From positions 1 to 64,000 of the forward strand of contig JMMB01000007.1 in assembly GCA_000686145.1 (NCBI GenBank): a DNA stretch of 64,000 nucleotides. Reading direction: 5' to 3'. Numbering within the stretch: the first letter of the stretch is position 1; each line of letters begins with the position of its first letter. The notes beneath the pieces were generated by a model. It did not search any database and was not told the DNA's origin. It saw only the letters and a list, made by a program, of their open reading frames with translations. Source of the DNA: Peptostreptococcaceae bacterium VA2 (lineage in GTDB: Bacteria; Bacillota; Clostridia; Peptostreptococcales; Peptostreptococcaceae). Positions 48,059 through 59,196 of the stretch are shown here, piece by piece. Made by a program: the position numbers and the translations under genes.

Positions 48059-49006
48059 CTATTCTTCGCTTGGTTTAAGACCTAGTCCAAGTTCTTCTAA
48101 TTTTTGGATTACTTCCTCTAAAGATTTTTTCCCTAGATTTCTAACCTTCATCATATCGTCCTCAGACTTATTAGCTAATTCTTCAACTGTATTGATTCCC
48201 GCTCTCTTTAAACAGTTGTATGATCTAACTGATAAATCTAATTCTTCTATTGTCATTTCAAGAACTTTTTCTTTTTGATCTTCTTCTTTTTCTACCATTA
48301 TCTCAACATTGCTTACATGCTCTGTTAAGTCTATGAATAGATTTAAATGCTCTACTAGTACTTTGGCTGCAAGAGATATTCCTTCTTGAGGGTTTATACT
48401 TCCATTAGTCCAAACATCTAATACTAATTTGTCGTAATCTGTTTTTTGACCTACTCTTGTATCTTCTACATGGTAGCTCACTTTTTCAACAGGAGTATAT
48501 ATTGAGTCTACAGGTAGTACACCTATAGGCATATGCTCTGTTTTGTTTTCTTCAGCTGAAACATAACCTCTACCTTTATCTATAAATATTTCCATATTAA
48601 ACTTAGCATTTTCATCTAGCGTAGCTATCTTTAAATCTCTGCTTAATATTTCAACATCAGGAGGACATATTATGTCTGCTCCTGTGATAGTGCATGGTCC
48701 TTGAGCATCTATTTTAAGTGTTCTACTTCCTTCACCGTCTATAGTAGCTGAAAGCTCTTTTAATGATAATATCATTTCAGTAACATCTTCTTTAACACCT
48801 GGTACTGTAGAGAATTCATGAAGAACTCCATCTATTTTTATAGAGTTAACTGCAACACCTGGCAAAGAAGATAATAATATTCTTCTTAAAGCATTTCCTA
48901 TAGTTATGCCATAGCCTCTTTCTAGAGGTTCTATAACAAATTTTCCATATCTATAGTCTTCGCTAAGTTCGATTATATCTACTTTTGGTTTTTCTATTTC
49001 TATCAT
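48059..49006 (-). CDS. rpoA: RNA polymerase subunit alpha
   Basis: The alpha subunit dimer nucleates RNA polymerase assembly and its C-terminal domain contacts promoter UP elements. The 315-residue protein has the N-terminal assembly domain ([23 protein letters not shown]) and the helix-hairpin-helix alpha-CTD ([24 protein letters not shown]). The ATG at 49006 stands eight bases after GGAGGG; an in-frame TTG two codons earlier is not needed. It lies between rpsD and rplQ. Confidence 0.97.
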   Translation of the reverse strand: MIEIEKPKVDIIELSEDYRYGKFVIEPLERGYGITIGNALRRILLSSLPGVAVNSIKIDGVLHEFSTVPGVKEDVTEMILSLKELSATIDGEGSRTLKIDAQGPCTITGADIICPPDVEILSRDLKIATLDENAKFNMEIFIDKGRGYVSAEENKTEHMPIGVLPVDSIYTPVEKVSYHVEDTRVGQKTDYDKLVLDVWTNGSINPQEGISLAAKVLVEHLNLFIDLTEHVSNVEIMVEKEEDQKEKVLEMTIEELDLSVRSYNCLKRAGINTVEELANKSEDDMMKVRNLGKKSLEEVIQKLEELGLGLKPSEE

Positions 49007-49082
49007 GGACAAAACCCTCCTTCAAATTTATTAATCCACTGAGGGTAAACAAAATTTTAAAATAAGTTTTAAAATATGCTTA

Positions 49083-49706
49083 TTACTTAGAGTAAAGCTC
49101 TATGATTAAGTGTTCTGCTACTTCAAGATCTATATCTTCTCTTGTTGGTAATGCAACAACCTTAACTGACATTTCTTCTAAGTTAGCTTCTAACCACTTA
49201 GGAGCTATTCTTGAATTATTCTCTACTAAAGCTTTGAACTTAGCAGATGTTTTTGATCTTTCTTTAACTGTTATAACATCACCAGGTTTAACTGTTATAG
49301 AAGCTATATCAGCCTTATGTCCGTTTAATAAGAAATGACCGTGTCCTACTAATTGTCTAGCTTCTTTTCTAGATGAAGCTAATCCCATTCTGTAAACAAC
49401 ATTGTCTAATCTTCTTTCTAATAAACTTAATAAGTTTTCTCCAGTTATACCAGCCATTTTTTCAGCACGCTCGTATAAGTTTCTGAATTGAGTTTCTAAA
49501 ACTCCGTATATTCTTTTAACTTTTTGCTTTTCTCTTAATTGTAAACCATAGTTAGAAACTTTCTTTCTTCCTTGTCCATGTTGTCCTGGAGCATAGTTTC
49601 TTTTAACTATAGCACATTTATCAGTATAACATCTGTCACCTTTAAGGAATAATTTCATTCCTTCTCTACGACACTGTCTGCATGATGCACCTGTGTATCT
49701 TGCCAT
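49083..49706 (-). CDS. rpsD: Ribosomal protein S4
   Basis: S4 is a primary 16S binder and often a translational repressor of its operon. The 207-residue protein is the zinc-binding form: four cysteines in SCRQCRREG and RCYTDKCAI near the N-terminus, then the S4 RNA-binding domain ([27 protein letters not shown]). The 70-base gap to rpoA has no terminator. Confidence 0.97.
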   Translation of the reverse strand: MARYTGASCRQCRREGMKLFLKGDRCYTDKCAIVKRNYAPGQHGQGRKKVSNYGLQLREKQKVKRIYGVLETQFRNLYERAEKMAGITGENLLSLLERRLDNVVYRMGLASSRKEARQLVGHGHFLLNGHKADIASITVKPGDVITVKERSKTSAKFKALVENNSRIAPKWLEANLEEMSVKVVALPTREDIDLEVAEHLIIELYSK

Positions 49707-49740
49707 GTCTTTACACCTCCTAATTTACTCGTTTATATAA

Positions 49741-50139
49741 TTAAACTCTTCTTCTCTTTGGCGGTCTACATCCGTTATGAGGAATTGGAGTTACGTCTTT
49801 TATCATAGTTACTTCTAATCCAGTAGCTTGAAGTGCTCTTATAGCAGCTTCTCTACCTGAACCTGGTCCCTTTACAAATACTTCAACAGTTTTTAAACCG
49901 TGCTCCATTGCAGCTTTAGCAGCTGTTTCTGCAGCCATTTGAGATGCGAAAGGAGTTGCTTTTCTTGATCCTTTGAATCCTAATTGTCCTGAACTTGCAG
50001 CTGATATAGCATTTCCATGAACATCAGTTAAAGTTATTATTGTATTGTTAAAAGTTGATTGTATATGTGCTTGACCACGCTCTATATTTTTACGTTCTCT
50101 TCTTCTAACACGTGTAACTTTCTTTTTTGGTTTAGCCAT
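49741..50139 (-). CDS. rpsK: Ribosomal protein S11
   Basis: S11 forms the 30S platform near the mRNA exit. The 132-residue protein has [20 protein letters not shown] and the conserved C-terminus [15 protein letters not shown]. It lies 22 bases after rpsM and 34 before rpsD. Confidence 0.97.
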   Translation of the reverse strand: MAKPKKKVTRVRRRERKNIERGQAHIQSTFNNTIITLTDVHGNAISAASSGQLGFKGSRKATPFASQMAAETAAKAAMEHGLKTVEVFVKGPGSGREAAIRALQATGLEVTMIKDVTPIPHNGCRPPKRRRV

Positions 50140-50161
50140 TGTTTTCCCTCCTATCTAGTTA

Positions 50162-50533
50162 TTATTTCTTTTTCTTACGAGATACAGTTTTTCTAGGACC
50201 TTTTCTAGTTCTAGCGTTAGTCTTAGTTCTTTGTCCTCTTAGTGGAAGACCTTTAGCATGTCTTATACCTCTGTAACATTTTATATCTCTTAATCTCTTT
50301 ATGTTTAAAGCTATCTCTCTTCTTAAGTCACCTTCAACTAAGAAATCACTATCTATGATTTTTCTTAAGTCGTTAACTTGCTCTTCAGATAAGTCTTTTA
50401 TTCTTGAATCTGGATTTATCTCAGCTTTAGCTAATACTTCATTAGCAGTTGCTTTCCCTATACCATATATATAAGTTAAAGCTATTTCCGCTCTTTTTTC
50501 TCTAGGTAAATCTACCCCAGCTATTCTTGCCAT
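50162..50533 (-). CDS. rpsM: Ribosomal protein S13
   Basis: S13 sits at the top of the 30S head and bridges to the 50S. The 123-residue protein begins [22 protein letters not shown] and ends in a basic tail [10 protein letters not shown]. The ATG at 50533 is seven bases after GGAGGT; an earlier in-frame Met overlaps that site. Confidence 0.96.
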   Translation of the reverse strand: MARIAGVDLPREKRAEIALTYIYGIGKATANEVLAKAEINPDSRIKDLSEEQVNDLRKIIDSDFLVEGDLRREIALNIKRLRDIKCYRGIRHAKGLPLRGQRTKTNARTRKGPRKTVSRKKKK

Positions 50534-50683
50534 TAATCGCACCTCCTACACTTAGTTTTTAGTGTTAAAATCTTAATATCTTAAAATCCGAAACCAGATT
50601 TTCTTAACGATTTAAATGTTCTCTGTTAACATCACAATTAAATATTATACTATAGAAGTTAACAAATTACTAGTAATAATTTA
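50534..50683 (-). other. 150-base gap between rpmJ and rpsM
   Basis: This is the longest gap inside the superoperon downstream of rpsJ. On the minus strand it holds a perfect TATAAT (about 50650) without a clear -35 and a small AAAATC/GATTTT hairpin (about 50583-50602). It may be an internal promoter or leader for rpsM-rplQ; no T run follows the hairpin. Confidence 0.4.
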
Positions 50684-50815
<132 letters not shown>

Positions 50816-50831
50816 CTATTTCAAAATTAGT

Positions 50832-51050
50832 CTACTTCTTACGCCAAGTGATTCTTCCTCTTGTAAGGTCATATGGAGAAAGTTCAACATTCACCTTATC
50901 TCCTTCAAGAATTCTTATGAAGTTCATTCTTAGCTTTCCAGATAAGTGACATAATACTTCGTGCCCGTTTTCTAGTTTTACTTTAAACATAGCATTCGGT
51001 AAGTTTTCAGAAACTACACCTTCAAACTCTATAACATCTTTTTTGGCCAT
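50832..51050 (-). CDS. infA: Translation initiation factor IF-1
   Basis: IF-1 occupies the 30S A site during initiation. The 72-residue S1/OB-fold protein reads [20 protein letters not shown] at the start and ends [13 protein letters not shown]. It lies between the KOW-domain gene and rpmJ. Confidence 0.97.
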   Translation of the reverse strand: MAKKDVIEFEGVVSENLPNAMFKVKLENGHEVLCHLSGKLRMNFIRILEGDKVNVELSPYDLTRGRITWRKK

Positions 51051-51077
51051 TAACTAACCAAACCTCCATTCAATAAG

Positions 51078-51356
51078 TTAAACTAAATCATTTAACTTAG
51101 TAAGTTCAACTCTTAAAAAAACATCCGTAACATTTTGTTCAGACGATATCTTGTTGTTAACTTTATTATTAATAACATTATATATTTCTAAGTGCTTAAC
51201 TTTTTTTAGTTTAGGTTTACCAAGTTTTCTTTTCTTTCCATCTGATATAAGAACATATTGATGATCCACTATTTTTATTATAAAAAATAGTTTATCTTTC
51301 TCCTTACCAGAGGTAGCTTTTACAACTTGACCTACACTTAAATTATTTGATGACAT
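51078..51356 (-). CDS. KOW domain RNA-binding protein
   Basis: This 92-residue protein starts MSSNNLSVGQVVKATSGKEKDK, a KOW motif with the invariant Gly, followed by a basic segment (KKRKLGKPKLKKVKHLE). Similar small proteins sit between map and infA in many clostridia and are sometimes labelled L14e-like; the exact role, presumably with ribosomal or messenger RNA, is unknown. It starts 21 bases after map. Confidence 0.85.
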   Translation of the reverse strand: MSSNNLSVGQVVKATSGKEKDKLFFIIKIVDHQYVLISDGKKRKLGKPKLKKVKHLEIYNVINNKVNNKISSEQNVTDVFLRVELTKLNDLV

Positions 51357-51376
51357 TTTTCCACCTACTTTTATGA

Positions 51377-52123
51377 TTATAACGCAGATAATATCAGCGG
51401 TTCATCTTCAGTGATTGCTATCGTATGCTCATAATGAGCTGATTTTTTGCCATCTATTGTGACAATAGTCCATCCATCCACTAATGTTTTAACGTGATAT
51501 TTACCAGCGTTAATCATTGGCTCTATAGCTAAAACCATTCCTTCTTGAAGTCTTGGTCCTTTGCCTGCTGGACCGTAATTAGGTATTTGAGGATCTTCAT
51601 GAAGTTCTGAGCCAACTCCATGACCTACTAAATCTCTAACTACAGAGAAACCATATTTTTCAACGTGTGCTTGTACTGCGTGTGAGATATCTGATAATCT
51701 ATATCCTAGTTTAGCAAATTTTATGCCTTCATAGAAGCTTTCTCTAGTTACTTCTATTAATTTCCTATCTTCTTCAGATATTACCCCTACTCCATGAGTT
51801 TTCGCAGAGTCTGAATGATATCCTTTATAATAGGCTCCTACATCTAAACTTATAATGTCGCCTTCTTTTAATATGTTCTTTCCTGGTATTCCATGTACGA
51901 CTTCTTCATTTACAGAAGCGCATATAGAACCTGAAAATCCACCATATCCTTTAAAAGATGGTATTGCATTATATTTTCTTATATTCTCTTCAGCTATTTT
52001 ATCTAACTCTAAAGTAGATATTCCCGGAGTCACAGCTGCTCTTAATATCTCATGAGTTTCAGCGACAATTTTGCCTGCCTCTCTCATAAGTTCTATTTCT
52101 TTTTTTGATTTTAAAATAATCAT
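51377..52123 (-). CDS. map: Methionine aminopeptidase, type I
   Basis: Map removes the initiator methionine from new proteins. The 248-residue metalloenzyme has [23 protein letters not shown] (metal Asp), [11 protein letters not shown] (metal Asp), [12 protein letters not shown] (metal His) and VLAIEPMI (metal Glu). Its ATG shares one base with the adk stop (TAATG). Confidence 0.97.
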   Translation of the reverse strand: MIILKSKKEIELMREAGKIVAETHEILRAAVTPGISTLELDKIAEENIRKYNAIPSFKGYGGFSGSICASVNEEVVHGIPGKNILKEGDIISLDVGAYYKGYHSDSAKTHGVGVISEEDRKLIEVTRESFYEGIKFAKLGYRLSDISHAVQAHVEKYGFSVVRDLVGHGVGSELHEDPQIPNYGPAGKGPRLQEGMVLAIEPMINAGKYHVKTLVDGWTIVTIDGKKSAHYEHTIAITEDEPLILSAL

Positions 52124-52773
52124 TATTGTTCACATCCTAGAGCATTTACTATATCTTCAAATACGGCATTTATAGATTGTTGTCCATTTATGTCAGCTAT
52201 TATACCTTGAGAACTATAATAATCAACTAATGGCTTTGTTTCATCTAAATAAACTTGTATTCTTTTAGATACAGTTTCTTCTGTATCGTCTGCTCTTTGG
52301 TATAACTCTCCTTGGCATACGTTACATACTCCTTCTACTTTAGGAGGATTGAACTCAACATGATACGTTGCACCGCAAGATTTACAGATTCTTCTTCCTA
52401 CAGCTCTTCCAACTAATATGCTCTTATCAACTTCGATATTAACTACCTTATCTAAAGATATATTAACTTGATGTAAAAACGCATCTAAATGTTCAGCTTG
52501 AGCAACATTTCTTGGGAATCCATCTAACATAAATCCATTCTTACAGTCATCTTGAGTTATTCTATCAGTAACTAAACCTACAGTTAACTCATCTGGAACT
52601 AATAATCCTTGATCTATATATTCTTTAGCTTTTTTTCCAAGATCTGTTCCTTCTTTTATATTCTTTCTGAATATATCTCCTGTTGATATATGAGGTATGT
52701 TGTATTTTTCTACTATCCCTGCTGCTTGCGTACCTTTACCAGCACCAGGAGGTCCAAGTAATATTATTCTCAT
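52123..52773 (-). CDS. adk: Adenylate kinase
   Basis: Adk equilibrates ATP, ADP and AMP. The 216-residue protein has the P-loop [11 protein letters not shown], the AMP site DGFPRN and a zinc lid (CKSCGATYH and CNVCQG), typical of Gram-positive enzymes. It is translationally coupled to map and follows secY by 15 bases. Confidence 0.97.
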   Translation of the reverse strand: MRIILLGPPGAGKGTQAAGIVEKYNIPHISTGDIFRKNIKEGTDLGKKAKEYIDQGLLVPDELTVGLVTDRITQDDCKNGFMLDGFPRNVAQAEHLDAFLHQVNISLDKVVNIEVDKSILVGRAVGRRICKSCGATYHVEFNPPKVEGVCNVCQGELYQRADDTEETVSKRIQVYLDETKPLVDYYSSQGIIADINGQQSINAVFEDIVNALGCEQ

Positions 52774-52788
52774 ATTATCATCTCCAAT

Positions 52789-54057
52789 TTATTTTAAGAA
52801 ACCTTGATAGCTTCTCATAACTAAATTTGATTCTAACTGTCTCTTAAGTTCTAATGCAACTCCTACAACTATTAGTAAAGATGTCCCTACTAATGTAATT
52901 TGGATTTTCATAAAGAACATTATTATAGCCGATACCATAACTATCGATGCTAAGAATAAAGCCCCAGCTAGAGTTAATCTTGATAATATTCTATTTAAAT
53001 AATCTATAGTAGATTTTCCTGGTCTTATGCCCGGTATAAATCCACCATTGTTTTTCATGTTATTAGCTATATCTTCTGTATTAAATGATACAGTAGTATA
53101 GAAATAAGAGAAGAATACTATCAACAGAACTTCAAGTGATCTATATATCCAAACTCCCGGAGATCCTACTGGATTTAAGTAAGTTTGAACGAACGCTTGA
53201 GCATCTGCACCCATAAACATTGCTATAGTTTGAGGGAAAGCTAAAAGTGAACTAGCGAAAATTACCGGTATAACTCCCGACTGATTAACTTTCATAGGTA
53301 TATGAGAACTTTGTCCTCCATACATTTTTCTTCCAACAACTCTTTTAGCGTATTGTACAGGTATTTTTCTAGTGGCTTCTTGTATGTATGTAACTGCTGC
53401 TATTGTTAAAAGTATTACTACTCCTAATAATATCGCTGACCACATATTTATTTTACCACTTTTTAGTAAGTCTGCAGTTGATATAATATCTACTGGTATT
53501 CTTGAGATAATACCAACAAATATTATAATAGAACTTCCATTACCTAATCCTTTTTCAGTAATTTTGTCCCCTATCCACATTAATAACATACTAGCTGATA
53601 CTAATGTCAATATAACTGTAACTATAAAAAATATACTATCTGAATTTAACGCATTTCGCACAACCCCTAGCGTAATAGCTATTGCTTGTACGAACGCTAA
53701 TGCTAGCGCTATATACTTAGTATATTTGTTAATTTTTTTCTTACCTTCTTCACCAGATTTTTGAAGTTCTTCCAAACTTTCAAAACCAACAGTTAAAAGT
53801 TGTATTATTATAGATGCTGTTATATATGGTCCTATACCTAAAGCAAATAACGTGAAGTTGCTAAAAGCACCTCCAGTAAACATATTATATAGAGACAGAA
53901 GACTATTACCGCCTACCATCTCCCTTATAATATCTGTTTTAACTCCAGGAACAGGTATTACTGCACCTATTCTGAATACTGCAATCATCATCAAAGTATA
54001 TAAAATTTTTCTTCTTACGTCTTTAAGTTTCCAAGCTTGCTTTAACTGTGACAGCAC
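52789..54057 (-). CDS. secY: Protein translocase subunit SecY
   Basis: SecY forms the membrane channel for protein export. The 422-residue protein has ten predicted membrane helices, the plug and pore region (GNSLLSLYNMFTGGAFSNFTLFALGIGPYITASI) and the cytoplasmic loops around KRVVGRKMYGGQSSHIP that contact SecA and ribosomes. It is in its usual place between rplO and adk. Confidence 0.97.
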   Translation of the reverse strand: MLSQLKQAWKLKDVRRKILYTLMMIAVFRIGAVIPVPGVKTDIIREMVGGNSLLSLYNMFTGGAFSNFTLFALGIGPYITASIIIQLLTVGFESLEELQKSGEEGKKKINKYTKYIALALAFVQAIAITLGVVRNALNSDSIFFIVTVILTLVSASMLLMWIGDKITEKGLGNGSSIIIFVGIISRIPVDIISTADLLKSGKINMWSAILLGVVILLTIAAVTYIQEATRKIPVQYAKRVVGRKMYGGQSSHIPMKVNQSGVIPVIFASSLLAFPQTIAMFMGADAQAFVQTYLNPVGSPGVWIYRSLEVLLIVFFSYFYTTVSFNTEDIANNMKNNGGFIPGIRPGKSTIDYLNRILSRLTLAGALFLASIVMVSAIIMFFMKIQITLVGTSLLIVVGVALELKRQLESNLVMRSYQGFLK

Positions 54058-54101
54058 GTTAACTCACCCCGCCTGTAATGGCTAAGAGTTAGCAGATTAG
54101 A

Positions 54102-54545
54102 TTAAACTAATTCTGCCTTTCCTCCAGCTTTTTCTATTTTTTCTTGAGCTGAAGCAGTAAACTTAGTTGCCTTAACTGTTACAGCTTTCTCTAAGTTTCC
54201 TTCGCCTAAGATCTTAACGCCGTCTTTTTCTATTTTACTTATAACTCTAGTTGCTAATAATAACTCTGCAGTTATTTCAGTTCCGTTTTCGAATCTGTTT
54301 AAAGCAGCTACGTTTATTTCAGTATAAACTTTCTTGAATATGTTCTTGAAACCTCTCTTAGGAAGTCTTCTAGCTAGTGGCATTTGTCCACCTTCGAATC
54401 CTATTCTAACTCCACCACCTGAACGAGACTTTTGTCCTTTTTGTCCACGTCCTGCAGTTTTACCTTGTCCAGTTGCAGTACCTCTACCTAATCTCTTTTT
54501 AGCTCTCACTGCACCTTTAGCAGGTTTTAACTCATGTAACTTCAT
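54102..54545 (-). CDS. rplO: Ribosomal protein L15
   Basis: L15 is a late 50S assembly protein with a long N-terminal tail ([39 protein letters not shown]-type [14 protein letters not shown]). The 147-residue start at 54545 lies seven bases after GGAGGT; the Met three codons earlier is too close to the site. Confidence 0.96.
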   Translation of the reverse strand: MKLHELKPAKGAVRAKKRLGRGTATGQGKTAGRGQKGQKSRSGGGVRIGFEGGQMPLARRLPKRGFKNIFKKVYTEINVAALNRFENGTEITAELLLATRVISKIEKDGVKILGEGNLEKAVTVKATKFTASAQEKIEKAGGKAELV

Positions 54546-54579
54546 GGATTGCACCTCCTTATCGCACTTCTTAAAAATA

Positions 54580-54765
54580 TTACTCAGCTATTTCAGTAAC
54601 TTGTACTAAATGCTTAACTTTATTTATCATACCTCTTGTTTGGGCATTATCTTCTTTAACAACTACTTGTTCTCTTTTTCTTAATCCTAACGCTTCTACG
54701 TTTTTTCTTTGGTTAGGAGTAGTTCCTATTGTACTTCTAACTAACTTTATTTGTAATTTAGCCAT
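54580..54765 (-). CDS. rpmD: Ribosomal protein L30
   Basis: A 61-residue protein reading [20 protein letters not shown] and ending [11 protein letters not shown], the standard bacterial L30. It lies between rpsE and rplO. Confidence 0.96.
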   Translation of the reverse strand: MAKLQIKLVRSTIGTTPNQRKNVEALGLRKREQVVVKEDNAQTRGMINKVKHLVQVTEIAE

Positions 54766-54779
54766 TTTTCACTACCTCC

Positions 54780-55289
54780 TTACCCTAGTAAGTCTTCAAC
54801 TTTTTTACCTCTAAGTTTAGCTATATCTTCAGCTGTCTTTAGAGAGTTAAGACCTTCTATTGTAGCATTTACCATATTTCTTGGGTTGTTAGATCCTAGA
54901 GACTTAGCTCTAACATCTGTTAATCCAGCTAATTCAAGTACCGCTCTAGCAGGTCCACCAGCTATAACTCCTGTACCTTCTTTAGCAGGCATTATTAATA
55001 TTTTTCCAGCTCCGAAGTGTCCGTTTACTTCGTGAGGAATTGTTGTACCAACCATAGGTACGTTTATAAGATTCTTTTTAGCATCTTCTATTGCTTTTTT
55101 TATAGCGTCAGGTACTTCCATTGCTTTACCAGTACCTACACCAACGTGTCCGTTTTCATCTCCAACTACTACTAATGCTGCAAATCTGAAGTTTCTACCA
55201 CCTTTTACAACTTTAGTAACACGTCTTACTTCAACAACTTTTTCTTTTAAGTCAAGTTGTCTTGCGTCTATAAGTTTACGACGTAACAT
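54780..55289 (-). CDS. rpsE: Ribosomal protein S5
   Basis: S5 helps form the mRNA entry site and affects accuracy. The 169-residue protein has the double-stranded RNA-binding-like N-domain ([28 protein letters not shown]) and ends KVEDLLG. The second Met (55289) is eight bases after GGAGGG and is preferred over the one at 55295. Confidence 0.96.
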   Translation of the reverse strand: MLRRKLIDARQLDLKEKVVEVRRVTKVVKGGRNFRFAALVVVGDENGHVGVGTGKAMEVPDAIKKAIEDAKKNLINVPMVGTTIPHEVNGHFGAGKILIMPAKEGTGVIAGGPARAVLELAGLTDVRAKSLGSNNPRNMVNATIEGLNSLKTAEDIAKLRGKKVEDLLG

Positions 55290-55315
55290 GTGCATTTCCC
55301 TCCTTTGTTTCTTAA

Positions 55316-55684
55316 TTAGAACTTAAGTCCAGCTTCTCTAGCACCTTCAGCTAACTCTTGTACTCTACCGTGATATAAGTATCCACCTCTGTCAAATACA
55401 ACTTCAGTGATTCCTTTTTCTACAGCTTTCTTAGCGATCATTTCGCCAACTTTTTTAGCTGCTTCTTTGTTTCCTGTATGATTAACAGCACCTTTTATTT
55501 CTGCGTCTAAAGAAGATGCAGCAACAACAGTTACTCTGTTTGTATCATCTATTATTTGAGCGTATATATTATTAGCACTTCTGAAGATACATAATCTAGG
55601 TCTTTGAGTAGTTCCAGCTACTTTACTACGTACTCTCTTATGTCTTTGAAGTCTATTAGCATTTTTATTTGCTTTCTTTATCAT
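55316..55684 (-). CDS. rplR: Ribosomal protein L18
   Basis: L18 binds 5S rRNA in the central protuberance. The 122-residue protein has a basic N-terminus ([22 protein letters not shown]) and ends [12 protein letters not shown]. The ATG at 55684 is eight bases after AAGGAG; an upstream in-frame Met overlaps the site. Confidence 0.96.
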   Translation of the reverse strand: MIKKANKNANRLQRHKRVRSKVAGTTQRPRLCIFRSANNIYAQIIDDTNRVTVVAASSLDAEIKGAVNHTGNKEAAKKVGEMIAKKAVEKGITEVVFDRGGYLYHGRVQELAEGAREAGLKF

Positions 55685-55721
55685 AAGGCTCACTCCTTTC
55701 TAGCTTTTAAGTTTGGTATTA

Positions 55722-56264
55722 TTACTTCTTACCAGTTTTACCTTCTTTACGTCTTACTACTTCACCAGCGTATCTTATACCTTTACCCTTGTATGGCTCT
55801 GGCTTTCTCCAGTCTCTTATCTTAGCAGCGTAGTTTCCTACTAATTGCTTATCGATACCTTTTACTACTAACTCAGTTTGGTTAGGAGACTCAACAGTTA
55901 TACCTTCTGGATCTTCCATCTCTACTGGATGAGAGAATCCTAAGTTCATAACTAATTTAGTTCCTTGTTTTTGAGCTCTATATCCAACACCAACTAATTC
56001 TAATTTCTTTTCGAAACCATTAGTAACACCTACAACCATATTATCTATTAAAGTTCTAGTTAATCCGTGTAAAGATCTGTGTTGCTTATTGTTTGTTGGT
56101 CTTTCAACAGTTATAGTATTTTCTTCTTGCTTTATTTTTAATGCACCATCAAGTTGCTTAGTTAAAGTTCCTTTTGGTCCTTTTACTGTAACGAAGTTTC
56201 CTTCAGCTATAGTTACTTCAACACCTGTTGGTACTGTTATTGGTTTAACACCTATTCTTGACAT
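55722..56264 (-). CDS. rplF: Ribosomal protein L6
   Basis: L6 lies beneath the factor-binding stalk base. The 180-residue protein starts [20 protein letters not shown] and has the C-terminal repeat with [23 protein letters not shown]. Between rpsH and rplR. Confidence 0.97.
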   Translation of the reverse strand: MSRIGVKPITVPTGVEVTIAEGNFVTVKGPKGTLTKQLDGALKIKQEENTITVERPTNNKQHRSLHGLTRTLIDNMVVGVTNGFEKKLELVGVGYRAQKQGTKLVMNLGFSHPVEMEDPEGITVESPNQTELVVKGIDKQLVGNYAAKIRDWRKPEPYKGKGIRYAGEVVRRKEGKTGKK

Positions 56265-56294
56265 AGTCGCACCTCCTTACATTGTTCGTTTATA

Positions 56295-56693
56295 TTACCA
56301 AACGTAGCAGATTACTTCTCCACCAACATTTTCTTTTCTTGCTTGTCTATCAGTTAATATTCCTTTAGAAGTAGATATTACTGATATTCCTAATCCATTT
56401 AATACCTTAGGTACTTCATGGTTAGCAGCGTAAACTCTCATACCAGGCTTAGATATTCTCTTAAGTCCTGTTATAACTCTTTCGCCTACTTGTCCGTACT
56501 TTAATTGTATTCTTATTATTCCTTGTTTTCCATCTTCTATAACATCATAACCTCTTACGAAACCTTCTTCTAATAAGATTCTAGCTAATTCTTTCTTCAT
56601 ATTAGAGGCAGGAACGTCAACAGTTTCATGCTTAACCATGTTAGCATTTCTTATACGAGTTAGCATATCTGCGATTGGATCTGTCATTGTCAT
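56295..56693 (-). CDS. rpsH: Ribosomal protein S8
   Basis: S8 binds the central domain of 16S rRNA. The 132-residue protein starts [18 protein letters not shown] and ends [14 protein letters not shown]... with a final [10 protein letters not shown]. The first ATG has GGAGGG seven bases upstream. Confidence 0.97.
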   Translation of the reverse strand: MTMTDPIADMLTRIRNANMVKHETVDVPASNMKKELARILLEEGFVRGYDVIEDGKQGIIRIQLKYGQVGERVITGLKRISKPGMRVYAANHEVPKVLNGLGISVISTSKGILTDRQARKENVGGEVICYVW

Positions 56694-56725
56694 ATTGAAA
56701 CCCTCCTTCCATTTTTAGCGAAGTT

Positions 56726-56911
56726 TTACCAACTTGCTTTTCTAACACCAGGTATTTGACCTTTATAAGCTAATTCTCTAAAGCATATACGGCATATACC
56801 AAATTTTCTTAAAACTGAATGTGGTCTACCACATATAGTACATCTAGTGTATTCTCTAGTAGCGTACTTTTGCTTCTTTTGTTGTTTCACAACCATCGCT
56901 TTTCTAGCCAC
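56726..56911 (-). CDS. rpsN: Ribosomal protein S14, zinc form
   Basis: A 61-residue S14 of the short type Z, with four zinc cysteines in [20 protein letters not shown] and the C-terminus [11 protein letters not shown]. Between rplE and rpsH. Confidence 0.97.
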   Translation of the reverse strand: MARKAMVVKQQKKQKYATREYTRCTICGRPHSVLRKFGICRICFRELAYKGQIPGVRKASW

Positions 56912-56957
56912 TGGAATCCCTCCTTCGTTTTAGCTTAGAAAATGACCTTTTCTAAAC

Positions 56958-57500
56958 TTACTTAGAAAACGGCATTCCTAATAATTTTAATAATTCACGC
57001 GCTTCTTCGTCAGTCTTTGCAGTTGTAACGAATATTATATCCATTCCTCTTACTTTGTCTACTTTATCGTATTCAATTTCAGGGAATATTAATTGCTCTT
57101 TAACACCTAAAGCATAGTTTCCTCTACCATCGAATGCGTTAGGATTAACTCCTCTGAAGTCTCTAACTCTTGGTAATGATACTGATACTAATTTGTCCAT
57201 GAAGTAGAACATTTTATCAGCTCTTAAAGTAACTTTTGCACCTATTGGCATACCTTCTCTTAATTTGAAGTTTGCAACAGATTTTCTAGCTTTAGTTGTA
57301 ACAGGCTTTTGTCCAGATATCATTGACATCTCTTCAACTGCCTTTTCTAATCCTTTGGCATTTTCTCTAGCGTCACCAACACCCATGTTCATAACAATTT
57401 TGTCTAACTTAGGTATTTCCATAACGTTCTTATATCCAAATTTCTCCATTAAAGCAGGAGCAACTTCTTTCATGTATTTTTCTTGTAATCTAGAAGCCAT
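56958..57500 (-). CDS. rplE: Ribosomal protein L5
   Basis: L5 binds 5S rRNA and contacts P-site tRNA. The 180-residue protein has [37 protein letters not shown] and ends [12 protein letters not shown]. Confidence 0.97.
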   Translation of the reverse strand: MASRLQEKYMKEVAPALMEKFGYKNVMEIPKLDKIVMNMGVGDARENAKGLEKAVEEMSMISGQKPVTTKARKSVANFKLREGMPIGAKVTLRADKMFYFMDKLVSVSLPRVRDFRGVNPNAFDGRGNYALGVKEQLIFPEIEYDKVDKVRGMDIIFVTTAKTDEEARELLKLLGMPFSK

Positions 57501-57525
57501 TTAAGGTCCCTCCTTTCAAGCTATA

Positions 57526-57834
57526 TTATAATTCTTTTCCGCTCTTTACTGAAACTCTAACTTTTTTTCCATCTTTCATTTCGAATCTAACTCTTGCACC
57601 TTTTCCTGTTTCAGGATCGAATGGCATTACGTTAGATATGTGAAGTGAAGCTTCTTTATTTATTATTCCACCTTGTGGGTTCATAGCACTTGGCTTTTGG
57701 TGTTTAGTTATTACGTTTGCACCTTCAACTAATACTCTATTAGCTTTAGGGAATACTTTTAAAACTGCACCTTTTTTGCCTTTATCTTTACCTGCTATAA
57801 CTACAACAGTGTCACCTTTTTTAACACGCATCAT
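57526..57834 (-). CDS. rplX: Ribosomal protein L24
   Basis: L24 is an assembly initiator of the 50S with an N-terminal KOW motif ([18 protein letters not shown]). The protein is 102 residues from the first of two adjacent ATG codons, whose spacing to GGAGGT is slightly long (ten bases); the second would remove one residue. Confidence 0.95.
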   Translation of the reverse strand: MMRVKKGDTVVVIAGKDKGKKGAVLKVFPKANRVLVEGANVITKHQKPSAMNPQGGIINKEASLHISNVMPFDPETGKGARVRFEMKDGKKVRVSVKSGKEL

Positions 57835-57853
57835 GTCCTATTGCACCTCCTTA

Positions 57854-58222
57854 TTATAGTACTTCTGGAGCAAGAGAAACTATCTTCATGAACTCATTAT
57901 CTCTTAACTCTCTAGCAACAGGCCCGAATATACGAGTTCCTACTGGAGTTTTGTCATCTTTTATTATAACTGCAGCGTTATCATCGAAAGATATATAACT
58001 TCCATCTTTACGTCTTACGCCTTGCTTAGTTCTCACTATAACAGCTTTAACAACTTTACCTTTTTTTACAACTCCACCAGGTGTTGCACTTTTAACAGTA
58101 GCAACTATTACGTCGCCTATATTACCATATCTTCTTTTACTTCCGCCTAGTACACGTATACATAGTATTTCCTTAGCACCAGAGTTATCAGCAACTCTTA
58201 AACGTGACTCTTGTTGTACCAT
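57854..58222 (-). CDS. rplN: Ribosomal protein L14
   Basis: L14 lies at the subunit interface. The 122-residue protein reads [20 protein letters not shown] and ends [13 protein letters not shown]. Confidence 0.97.
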   Translation of the reverse strand: MVQQESRLRVADNSGAKEILCIRVLGGSKRRYGNIGDVIVATVKSATPGGVVKKGKVVKAVIVRTKQGVRRKDGSYISFDDNAAVIIKDDKTPVGTRIFGPVARELRDNEFMKIVSLAPEVL

Positions 58223-58248
58223 ATCATAATCCCTCCTTTTCCAAAAAA

Positions 58249-58503
58249 CTACTTAACCTTTTCAACAACTTCAACTAGTCTAAATCTCTTATCTTTTGAT
58301 AAAGGTCTAGTCTCCATTATCTTAACTTTGTCTCCAGTTGTACATATATTTTGCTCATCATGAGCCTTTAATTTCTTAGTTCTCTTAATTTGCTTATTAT
58401 ATAATGGATGACGTACGAAATCTTCTACAGCAACTACTATAGTTTTATCCATTTTATCACTTACAACACGGCCTATTCTAACTTTTCTTCTTCCTCTTTC
58501 CAT
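58249..58503 (-). CDS. rpsQ: Ribosomal protein S17
   Basis: An OB-fold 16S binder of 84 residues: [24 protein letters not shown], then [21 protein letters not shown] at the end. Confidence 0.97.
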   Translation of the reverse strand: MERGRRKVRIGRVVSDKMDKTIVVAVEDFVRHPLYNKQIKRTKKLKAHDEQNICTTGDKVKIMETRPLSKDKRFRLVEVVEKVK

Positions 58504-58526
58504 GTTTAAAAAGCCTCCTTTCCAAA

Positions 58527-58730
58527 TTACGCTCTAGTTTCGTTTAAATTTCTTTGAGCAAGGACAGTCTTAACTCTAGCTATATCCTTTTTAACGAATT
58601 TTATTCTAGCTGTATTTTCTAATTGACCAGTAGCTAATTGGAATCTTAAGCTAAATAATTCACTCTTGAAGTCATTTAACTTATTCATTAGCTCTTCGCC
58701 TGTTAAATCTCTTAATTCTTTAGCTTGCAT
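58527..58730 (-). CDS. rpmC: Ribosomal protein L29
   Basis: L29 lies at the tunnel exit and helps form the docking site for trigger factor and SRP. The 67-residue protein starts [18 protein letters not shown]. The ATG at 58730 is one base after the rplP stop; the in-frame GTG at 58742 is inside rplP and would also shift the usual N-terminus. Confidence 0.95.
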   Translation of the reverse strand: MQAKELRDLTGEELMNKLNDFKSELFSLRFQLATGQLENTARIKFVKKDIARVKTVLAQRNLNETRA

Positions 58731-58731
58731 C

Positions 58732-59163
58732 CTATTCACCACCCTTTACTTCTAAGTCTTCACGTTTTACAAACTTACACTTGATTGGTAATTTGTGCAT
58801 CGCAAGTCTCATTGCTTCTCTAGCTTTTGCTTCATCAACACCTGCTAATTCGAACATAACTCTCCCTGGCTTAACTACTGCTACCCAGTATTCTGGAGAT
58901 CCTTTACCAGCACCCATACGAGTTTCAGCTGGTTTTTTTGTTACCGGCTTATGAGGGAATATTTTTATCCAAACCTTCCCGCCTCTTTTTATATATCTAG
59001 TCATCGCGATTCTGGCAGCTTCTATTTGATTAGAAGTTATCCAAGAAGCTTCTAAAGCAACTAGTCCGAACTCTCCATAAGTAACCTTGTTACCTTTTTG
59101 AGCTGTTCCAGACATACTTCCTCTATGAACTCTACGACGCTTTACTCTCTTTGGCATTAACAT
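58732..59163 (-). CDS. rplP: Ribosomal protein L16
   Basis: L16 organises the A-site side of the peptidyl transferase centre. The 143-residue protein starts [20 protein letters not shown], the canonical N-terminus, from the ATG at 59163, eight bases after AAGGAGG. The longer frame begins before the ribosome site. Confidence 0.97.
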   Translation of the reverse strand: MLMPKRVKRRRVHRGSMSGTAQKGNKVTYGEFGLVALEASWITSNQIEAARIAMTRYIKRGGKVWIKIFPHKPVTKKPAETRMGAGKGSPEYWVAVVKPGRVMFELAGVDEAKAREAMRLAMHKLPIKCKFVKREDLEVKGGE

Positions 59164-59196
59164 GAGTATTTCCTCCTTCCTCAAACCTTACTAATA